Source of the DNA: Cacajao melanocephalus
Lineage: Eukaryota > Chordata > Mammalia > Primates > Pitheciidae
DNA: 64,000 nt
Direction of reading: 5' to 3'
Assembly: GCA_963573385.1 (NCBI GenBank)
Contig: CAUYLG010013703.1
Coordinates: 1-64,000, forward strand
The notes beneath the pieces were generated by a model that was given only the letters and a program-made list of their open reading frames with translations, was not told the origin of the DNA and ran no database searches. Every line of letters starts with the position of its first letter. Position 1 is the stretch's first letter. Made by a program: the position numbers and the translations under genes. Shown here piece after piece: positions 55,738 through 64,000 of the stretch.

Positions 55738-56924
55738 ACAAGCTAAGCTTTAGGATACAAGACTGCTTGCCTCAGGAACTCCTGGAAAAATTCTCCTTCT
55801 CTCCTTATTCCAATTTTCAGCGTAATGTCGGAACCATGTGAAGATCAATCATTATGCTTAATGGGCAATGGATTATCCTAAACAGATTTAAATCTGATTT
55901 CTTCCTCTTGCACACACTGATCACTGAGCTGCTTTTTCTCCTTCTTGAGTTATGTATGCTTAGGACACACAAAAATTTTAATAATATAATAATGGGGAAA
56001 TTTACACATTTTCTGACACTGCTTTAGAATGTTTCAAATTTCAATTTCGAAAATCTCCATATTGTCTATTTACAAGTATTCATCTCCTCTGAGAAGTCCT
56101 CCCTCACACCCCTTTTTTTTTGGAAGTGTGCCCTAGTTCAAGGTTTTCAGAATACCCCAAGATTCCCTGTTTTTAGGGCCCTTATGAGAATTATCCTTCA
56201 CTCTTTCTTTGTCTAGATAAAAATCTGACGTACAATAGGTGTTCAGTAACTGCTGGATGGAGGAATAAATGAATTATTACCACTACTATGGATTTATTTT
56301 TTTTCCACTAGTGAGTAATTTTCCTTTTGTTTTGGCATTAAGTCATATTTTACAGAAATGCAAAAAACAGTAATTAATGTGAAAAACCACTATTATGATC
56401 TATTATAATCTTCACTCCAAAATAGAAAGGAACAAACTGTCTTTTGCAGCTACTGTCTAAAATGTGGATAAAAAGTTTCAGTTTCTAAATGTAATTGTGT
56501 AAATCTATTCATTTTGTTCATCTTGGATCTCCCTGAAGCATTCCTCTAGCCTTCTACCTCTGAGTTTTGTTTTAAGAACATACTTGTCAGTTAAGATTAA
56601 GATAACATTCCTATGTGAACACAAAAGCTGAGAAAGAATTCCAGTCACGCTGCCAGAGGAACCAGCTGTGCTGTTTAGCTCCTATAGACAGAGTGCTGGC
56701 TGTGCCTCAAACATTGAAGGGAGTCAACAGGTACAATTCCTGGGTGAGTACAGTGTTGCACAACATTCCCTCCAAAACAACAAACATGGCAATCGCCAGG
56801 ATTAAGGCTAGGCTCCTATCCTTCTATTAAACATTCTGGAAAAACTGATGTTTAAAATAAGTATTTCAGGGGACTGGATGGGCTCCTGCCATACTCTTTA
56901 GTTCCTGTTTTGATCCCAAAGTAT
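55738..56924. other. No gene; possible L2 3' end
   Basis: 'acaataggtgttcagtaact' near 56230 followed by aataaatgaa resembles an L2 3' terminus in sense. Otherwise unrecognised. Confidence 0.4.
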
Positions 56925-57480
56925 CTGAGACGGATATCAGTCACTTTAGAAAGTTTACTTTGCCAAGGTTAGGGAGGCACCTGTGACAGTCTCAGGAGGT
57001 CCTGATAATGTGTGGACATGTGCCTGAGGTGGTCGGGATACTGCTTGCTTTTATATATTGTAGGGAGACATAATACATCAATCAATACCGGAAGGTTTAC
57101 ATTGGTTTGATCTGAAAGGGCAGGACAACTTGAAGCAGGAGGCTTCCAGGTCATAGGTAGATTTAAATATATTCTGATCTACAATTGGTTGAAAGAGTGT
57201 TATCAGTAGAAAGGAATATCTGGGTTATGATTAGGGGTTGAGGAGACCAAGGTTTTATCAATAAAGATGAAGCCTCCAAATAGCAGGCTTTAGAGAATTG
57301 TAAATGTCTCTTATCAGACTTAAGGTTGACATGGATGTTAATGCTGGAAGGGTATACTGAGGCATGTCTGAATCCCACTTCTCATCATGGCCTGAACAAG
57401 TCTTTCAGGTTACATTTTAGAGTACCCTGGCCATTCAGAAGGAGGGAGTCCCTTCAGACTTCTTTTATTCTAATGTTTTT
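56925..57480 (-). mobile_element. ERV1-type LTR, copy 2
   Basis: Shares with the 2.27 kb copy the order 'tatctgagacggatatcagt', 'actttgccaaggttaggga', 'cagtctcaggaggtcctgat' and 'cttttatatattgtagggag'. It then continues with 'gtctcttatcagacttaagg', 'ccacttctcatcatggcctg' and 'gagtaccctggccattcaga'. Longer than copy 1. Family not assigned. Confidence 0.7.
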
Positions 57481-58589
57481 TTTTGAATTCCTGAAATACC
57501 ATAGCCCCAAATTTGGAATAAGTTGCTTCCCAGATTCTTCTGCACTATATTTGTTCAGTTTTTCCCAAATGATTTCTCTCAGTAAGGTATAAGACGTCTT
57601 TATAAGAAATCATGTTTAGTAAAAGTTTGAATTCTCAGCCTGTAGAGTCCAAGAGTCTGTTTTGATAGTAGGATTAACCCGGGAAGTTCAATTTCTGAAA
57701 AAATTTCTGAAGTGTTTTTGGGGAGGCAAATACTAAAAAATCAGGAACATTTTCATATCCCAGAAAATTTAAGTGACTACATACCTGAAAAGCATTTTTA
57801 ATGTTGATCTGGTAAGCCCATTAAGTCACATTTAGAAGAAAATTATCAAATACAACTTAACCCCGTGCAGCAATAATCATGTTAAAGAATGACTAATCTT
57901 CTCAAATAATTTGATCATTGAGAATTTCTCCAACTCACGCAGTACAATTTAAAATAACTCAAGCAAATTAGTAAAAATTAATATGATTCGTGAATGTAAA
58001 ATGAATGCACGTCTTTTATTCTGGTTAGATGCTGAAATATGGCAACTATCCTGTCTTTAACAGTGTGACTAGAACTGCAAAGAACATTTTCTATCTAAGT
58101 AGGTACTATAAAAACACCCTATTACTGTGTAATCATATGATGAAATGTCTTCTGCATTGACAGAGCCAAAAGCTAGGATTAAGTCTAAGTTATTTTTGTT
58201 TTCTTCCTAGAATCATCCAAATCCTTTAAGGGGGATCTATAACTAAAGGCTTTGTAATCTTAGGTAGAAATTTGCCTTACAAATACAGCCTAGTGTTGAT
58301 TTAAAATTTTTAATAGCATTTGATGCTTGGTATATTTTAATTTCCACAATTTACATTATAAAAATTTAATATTTGAGGACTCTTCCCAGAAGCCTATACA
58401 TGTTTAAAGACAACAAACAAAATAATTACTTATTATCTCCTTTTTGCCAACTGTCTAAATTTATGCTATTTTTTTTCCTCGTTTTAGATTTGACCCAGTC
58501 ATTGCCAAATTAATAAAACATCTTTTATGATTATCCAGAGATACAGAATTCCTAAAGTGAAAGCAAAAAATAACTAAAACATTATTTAA
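57481..58589. other. No gene recognised
   Basis: AT-rich sequence with no repeat that I can name. Confidence 0.4.
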
Positions 58590-58735
58590 GTTGGAGTGAT
58601 GAAAATGTTCTAAAATTAAATTGTGGTGATGGTTGTACCACTTTGTGAATTATTAAAAAGACTGAACTGTATACTTTAAAAGGGTAAATTTTATGGTATG
58701 TAAATTATATCTCAATCAAGCTGTTAGAAAACATT
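58590..58735 (+). mobile_element. L1M 3' end, sense
   Basis: 'ttgtggtgatggttgtacca', 'ctgaactgtatactttaaaa', 'gggtaaattttatggtatgt' and 'aattatatctcaatcaagct' match the well-known L1MB/L1MC 3' terminus. Only about 145 bp remain, directly before the ERVL LTR. Confidence 0.85.
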
Positions 58736-58757
58736 TGTTAGATTTATGTTAAATGCT

Positions 58758-59137
58758 TGTGATGGTTAATACTGAGTGTCAACTTGATTGGATCAAAGGA
58801 TACAAAGTATTGATCATGAGTGTGTCTGTGTGAGTGTTGCCAAAATAGATTAACATTTGAGTCAGTGGGCTTAGAAGGCAGATCCACCCTTAATCTGGTG
58901 GGCACAATCTAATCAGCTGCCAGCAAATATAAAGCAGACAGAAAACTGTGAAAAAGCTAGACTGGCCTAGCCTGCCAGCCTACATCTTTCTCCTGTGCTG
59001 GATGCTTCCTGGCTCTGAACATCTGACCCCAAGTTCTTCAATTTTGGGATTCAGATTGGCTCTCCTTATGCAACAGCTTGCAGACAGCCTATATATAGAT
59101 ATAGTTCTCTCCCTTTGAGGGAAACCTAATTAATACA
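58758..59137 (+). mobile_element. MLT2-type 5' LTR of an ERVL provirus
   Basis: Starts tgtgatggttaat plus 'gtgtcaacttgattggatc', passes 'gattaacatttgagtcagtg', 'ggctctccttatgcaacagc' and 'tatatatagatatagttctc', and ends acctaattaataca. This is the MLT2 layout. The provirus body follows in the same direction. Confidence 0.88.
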
Positions 59138-60923
59138 GATTTTGGAACCAGGAGTGTGGTTCTAGAGAAACAATATTAAGAATGAAGTTCTTTTGTTGGT
59201 TTTGGGGATTTGGAAGTTGGCTGCTTAATATGATTAGACCCAAAAATGCTGACTCTACTTCTAATAGTATGGTGACCACTGATAGTCCTTGGTGGAAACT
59301 GTGTAAAGAGTTACACAAAAATAAACGAATTTGACACTTCTGATTCACTGCTCATGAGAGGCAAGGGGTTTAGTGACTGTACATAATACCTTTCTCCATA
59401 TGTGGAGAACCAAGGAACATAATGAAGCTGGTTTGTTGCTTCTAAGTTCAGTGGACAAAGTGATGAAAGAAAATGATGAATTCAGGGATTCTGACTTCTG
59501 GCTTCGGAAGCAGATACCGAGCCTCAAATCTGCTAAGATTGCCCTGAGTGAGAGTCTTATCTCCTGTAGAGAAAAGAGTTGAAATTGTGGAAAAACAGAC
59601 ACAAACTCTTATCATGCTAGTGGGTGACCGGCAATGAAAGATGCATGCACTGCCTTGTCAAATGTCTACTGTTAAAGTGAGGGCATTGATTAGAAAAGAA
59701 TGCGACCCTGCAGCTTGGAATGGGGATGTGTGGAAGGAACCTGATAAAGCTGGGGACACTGAGTTTGTAAACTCTGATAAACTTTTTGCCAGAAGGAATA
59801 GCTTCCCTGTCCCCAGTACTGGCAAAATCTCCTCCCTGACCCATGCTGCCATCAGCCTTTCCACCTTTGTCTGAGGAGATAAACCCTGTGCTGCCTGAGG
59901 CAACAGTGATGGCCTCTCCTGAGGCAGCTGCCAGGCAAGATAATGTGGATTCTCCTCAGGAGCCACCTCCAACACCCTTTTGCTTCTAGACCCATAACTA
60001 CACTAAAGTCCCAGCAGCCCCTACAGGGGAGGTTCAGAGTGTGACCTATGAGAATTTGTGCTACACTCCAAAACAACTCTTTGAGTTTTCTAATTTATAT
60101 AAACAGCAATCTGGGAAACAGTCATGGGAATGGATATTAAGGCTGGAAGGAACACAGATTTGGATCAGGCTGAAATTATTGATTTGGGCCCACTAAGGAA
60201 AGACTCTACATTTAATGTTGTAGCTCGGGGAGTTAAAAAAAGGTTCTAACAGTTTATTTGCTTGGTTGCCAAAATATGGATTAAAAGACAGCTTACTGTG
60301 AGCGAGCTGAAAATGCCTGATCTCCCCTTGGTTTCTTGTAGAGGAAGGGATCAAAAGGCTTAGGGAGATTGGGATGATGAAGTGGATTAGTCACTCTAGA
60401 CCTACTCATCCCAGCTGAGTGGGTCCAGAAGATATACCCTTGACCAATGCCTTGTGAAACAGATTTGTGAAGGCAGCACCTGCATCTTTCAAGAGCCTTG
60501 TAATTGCCCTTCTCTGTATGTCAGATCTAACAGTGAGAACCGCAGTTACTCAACTACAAAATTTAAATACAATGGGAATAATTGGATGCTGAGGTGACAG
60601 AGGCCAAGTGGCAGCACTCAACCATCAAAGGCAAGGTAGGCGTTTCTACTGTAGTGGACAGAAGAGGCAAAGCAACAATCAGAATACTCTGACTCATTTA
60701 GAGCTCTGGCATTAGCTAATTAATCATAGTGTTCCTAGAAGTGAAATTGATAGGAAGCCTACTGCATTCCTACTTAAATTATTCAAACAAAATTTCTAGG
60801 TTGAATGGACAAAAGACTAATTTGAATTATACAAACAGAGAATCATGGACCCTCAATCAGTTTTCCGACTTGAGCCAGTCTACAGACCCAGAACCCCTTG
60901 AATGAAGGGGATGCCATATCCCC

Positions 60924-61166
60924 TTGAGGAAGGATCCCGTTATGCTACTGACAATTTATTCAGTGAATCTTTCTTCCATCCTTCCCCAAGAACCCAGGCC
61001 TTTTACCAGGGTAACTGTGCACTGGGGAAAGGAAAATGATCAGACATTTTGGGGACTACTGGACACTGGCTCTGAGCTGATGTTGATTCCAGAAGACCCA
61101 AAACATCGTTGTGGTGCTCCAGTTAAAGTAGGGGCTTATGGAGGTCAGGTTTTAGCTCAGATCTGA
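60924..61166 (+). pseudogene. ERVL retroviral aspartic protease remnant
   Basis: An 80-codon open piece has the catalytic D-T-G motif (Leu-Leu-Asp-Thr-Gly-Ser) with Asp at residue 47 (codon at 61062), preceded by a hydrophobic strand as in retropepsins. The flap region is only partly recognisable and the frame stops at 61164-61166. Not functional. Confidence 0.88.
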
Positions 61167-61479
61167 CTTACAGCAGGTCCAATGGGTCCCTGGTCTCATC
61201 CTGTGGTCGTTTCCCCAGTGTCAGAATGCATAATTGGCACAGACATACTCGGCAGCTGGCAGAACCCCCACATTCGCTCCCTGACTGGTAGGGTGAGGGC
61301 TATTTTGGAGGGAAAGGCCAAATGGAAGTCATTAGAGCTGCCTCTACCTAGAAAAATAGAAAAATAGTAAATCAAAAACAATATTGCATTCCAGGAGGGA
61401 TTGTGATTAGTGCCACCATCAAGGACTTGAAAGAGGCATGGGTGGTGATTCTTAACACACCCCCGTTGAACTCTCCCAT

Positions 61480-61970
61480 TTAGCCTCTGCAGAAGACAGA
61501 TGGATCTTGGAGAATGATGATGGATTATCGTAAGCTTAACAAAGTGGTGACCACAATGGCAGCTGCTGTACCATACGTGGTTTCATTGCTTGAGCAAATG
61601 AACACATCTCCTGGTATTTGGTATGTCTCCATTGACTTGGAAAACACCCTTTTCTCCATTTCCTGTCCATAAGGCCCACCAGAAGCAATGTGCCTTCAGC
61701 AGGCAAGGCCAGCAATATACCATTACTGTTCTACCTCAGGGGTATATCAACTCTCTGGCTATGTGTCATAGTCTTATTCTAAGAGACCTTGATCACCTTT
61801 TGCTTTTGCAAGATATCACACTGGTCCATTACATTGATGACATTATGCAGATTGGATTCACTGAACAAAAGGTAGCAAACACACTGGACTTATTGGTGAG
61901 ACATTTGCACATCAGAAGATGGGAAATACATCTGACTAAAATTCAGGGACCTCTAGCCCACATAGATGCG
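61480..61970 (+). pseudogene. ERVL reverse transcriptase remnant
   Basis: The finger/palm start (a D-Y-R-K-L-N type motif near 61525-61545) and the later part (Leu-Pro-Gln-Gly near 61731, Tyr-Ile-Asp-Asp at about 61830-61841) lie in different reading frames, so at least one frameshift separates them. The catalytic Asp pair is still encoded. The domain ends without a connection or RNase H region. Confidence 0.9.
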
Positions 61971-62172
61971 TACAACAGGAAGAAACATGTTGGCTGACAA
62001 TGACTATACATTTTGCTTACTTGCCATGTGTTTTCATGCTCTATCTTTGTGAATATTCAAGTCAAGTTTCCATCACATTTGTAGAGTAAGCTTTAGAAGG
62101 CATTTCCACACTGAGTGTGAAATTAGGCTTAAGAACTTTAAAGGTCCATATATTTCTGAATTGAGTAAGAAC

Positions 62173-62550
62173 TGTGACCTGGTTTGACTCTGTGTCTTCA
62201 CTCAAATCTCATGTTGAAATGTAATTCCCAAAGTTGGGGGAGAGACCTGGTGATTGGATCATGGGGACAGATTTCCCTGTTACTATTCATGTGATAGTGA
62301 GTGAGTTCTCATGAGATTTGATGGTTTAAAAGTGTGTGGTACTTCCCCCTTAGCTCTCTCTCTCTCCTGCCTCCATGTTAAGACATGATTGCTTCCCCTT
62401 CACCCTTCTGCCATAATTGTAAGTTTCCTGAGGCCTCCCAGTCATGCTTCCTGTGGAGACTATGGAAGTGTGAGTCAGTTAATCCTCTTGTTTCATAAAT
62501 TACCCAGTCTCCTGTAGTCCTTTTTAGCAATGTGAGAATGGAGTAATACA
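62173..62550 (+). mobile_element. MST-type solo LTR (ERVL-MaLR)
   Basis: Starts tgtgacctggtttgactctg, passes 'ctcaaatctcatgttgaaat', 'attggatcatggggacagat', 'ctgccataattgtaagtttc' and 'tcataaattacccagtctcc', and ends 'gaatggagtaataca'. Distinct from the ERVL provirus and not its 3' LTR. Confidence 0.92.
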
Positions 62551-64000
62551 ACTCCAAAACATGGAAAATCAGCCCTACTGCAATAGCTTTTGTTGTGATA
62601 TCTATAGATGTGAACCAAATAAAAAAGCTTAATAATGATAGAATATTTTGCAAGAAATTCACAATTTAAAACATATTAAAGTAAGTATATTTCCAAAGCA
62701 CATTTCTTTTATTCATATAATTGAATCAATTTTATTACCAGTATTATTGTCCTCTTCCTAGGGTAGTGATAACTTTTCTTTGAAAACAAAGGCCAATCTT
62801 GGCTAAGGAGACTATGATCCCTTGAGATATGCCAGCATTGTGGCAAGATGGGATTCTGTACTTTAAGCTCATCTCAAAGAAGTAAGTTTTTGTAAATCTC
62901 AGCTAGGCCAAGGGCCTCCTTGCCATGCAACTTCTTTAATGATTCCCTTCTAGATTGTTTCTTTTCCCATCATTTAAGTAACTCACACCCTTTAAGTAGT
63001 TAGGGTGTTTTCAGGGGGAAGTGAAAGAGTCATTATCGGTAATTGTCTTTGAGAATCCCATTTGGTGATTTACTGAGTTTTTGATATGCCAAGTGTATAT
63101 CACCAATAATCTGTATTTAAAAACTTCTGTGTTTATCAAGACACTCTGAGTATCCTGAACATTGCCCGGAGTCATTTACATTCTTCTAAAAATATACATC
63201 AGTGATAAGATTGCAGAGAATTGTACAAAATGAAGAACACATATTTCCAAAGTTAAACTAGACTTGTCACGCAGAAAGCAACTCTACAGCATTCTGAGGT
63301 CAAAGGGTAATGAGGAAAGTTAGACATCAGCAATAATTACCCAAAGACTCATCCCACAGAGAAACAAGAAAGGAGAAGTATCTAGAACAAACTGGTGAGT
63401 GTAAGCTTGGGATTATTCACTCTCTTCCTTGACTTCTTTACCTGAACATCTAAAACACATTCCCAGATCTTTTTGGCCTTCCTTAGAGTAGAACATTTAC
63501 CTTGTTTGTTATACATGTACACTGTACTAGCAACTCTCAAACCAAGAAGTTGAGAGACTTTTCCATTTTTTTTTTTACAGCAAAGAAACAGAAAACTCTG
63601 TATTACCAGGAACATCATATTCACGGAGAATTTTCTCTCCTGAGTCAGATGCTGATTTGACTGCCTGGAAATAGAGATGGGTTTTAAATACAAAGGAAAT
63701 TTACTTCAGAGGCTGTGAACATATGAGGATCATCACAGAATGAATCCTGTAAATTGAAATACTCACAATCTGACTTGATAAATTATTGTATATAGAAATA
63801 AAAATATTAAACAGTATAAATTTGCATGTACTCACATAAGAAAGTAGTCAACAAATAGTGGCTCTCATTACTATTAGTAGAAAATGGACAAAGATAACCA
63901 TGTTCTAATTTTACTTTCAACAATACCCGTATATCTGGGGATCACCTTCCATATTTGCTTGATTTCATCCTTTGTAACAAAAAATATGTAATTTTAATGA
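62551..64000. other. No gene recognised
   Basis: AT-rich sequence with a T9 tract near 63567. The 103- and 94-codon minus-strand open frames have no recognisable domain. Confidence 0.4.

Larger units (their letters stand above)
59138..61990 (+). pseudogene. ERVL provirus internal region, decayed and 3'-truncated
   Basis: A primer-binding-type sequence ('gattttggaaccaggag') follows the LTR directly. The gag-like part runs from about 59.2 to 60.85 kb and is recognised from order and position rather than from an open frame. Pol begins near 60.9 kb with an aspartic protease, then reverse transcriptase to about 61.97 kb. RNase H, integrase and the 3' LTR are absent. The frames are interrupted by stops and frameshifts, so no protein is made. 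The element belongs to the class III (ERVL) group, an ancient endogenous family without env. Confidence 0.88.

Noticed and set aside
62173..62550. MST LTR as the possible 3' LTR of the ERVL provirus
   Set aside because: Its sequence is MST-type MaLR, unlike the MLT2-type 5' LTR, and it has its own complete ends.

Overview
This window looks like primate, most probably human, nuclear DNA. It carries at least twelve Alu-derived blocks plus L1, L2, MIR, MLT1, MST/THE1 and ERVL sequence, and it has low gene density. I found no intact protein-coding gene, no recognisable spliced exon, no tRNA or rRNA gene and no CpG island. The window reads as intergenic or deep intronic sequence. Repeat family names come from recalled consensus sequences, not from a database search, so subfamilies are tentative.

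Layout. 1-10 kb: old LINE-2 and LTR fragments, a TTTC/TTCC microsatellite joined to an Alu, an antisense L2 that contains a degenerate ~35-bp tandem array (7.1-7.3 kb), and one of two copies of an unnamed repeat (3.3 kb; partner at 13.5 kb). 9.6-10.8 kb: an antisense L1 split by an MLT1 LTR and an Alu. 15.2-18 kb: a second antisense L1 split by an MLT1-type LTR and a truncated Alu. 21.7-23.4 kb: a long sense-strand L2 with a GA-rich insert, followed by a 5'-truncated antisense L1. 24.7-25.3 kb: a three-unit Alu array formed by local duplication. 27.0-29.5 kb: a ~145-bp inverted repeat with palindromic cores, arms about 85% identical and 2.3 kb apart; this is the most unusual structure here.

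30-41 kb: Alus with clear target-site duplications, several MLT1 LTRs, a three-level nest (Alu inside MST inside MLT1, 36.46-37.72 kb) and a THE1-type solo LTR (38.28-38.64 kb). 41.5-47 kb: mostly AT-rich sequence in which I recognise little. 47-49.6 kb: a third antisense L1 with further insertions. 49.64-50.47 kb: an RPL7 processed pseudogene followed by an Alu. 52.26-53.19 kb: an MLT1 LTR split by a younger ERVK-like LTR. 58.76-62 kb: a decayed, 3'-truncated ERVL provirus (5' LTR, gag-like region, protease and reverse transcriptase motifs). An MST LTR follows at 62.17-62.55 kb.

Nothing here forms a functional operon or pathway. The content is an insertion history: ancient L2/MIR, then L1M and MLT1/MLT2, then MST/THE1 and ERV LTRs, then Alus and the retrocopied ribosomal protein gene.
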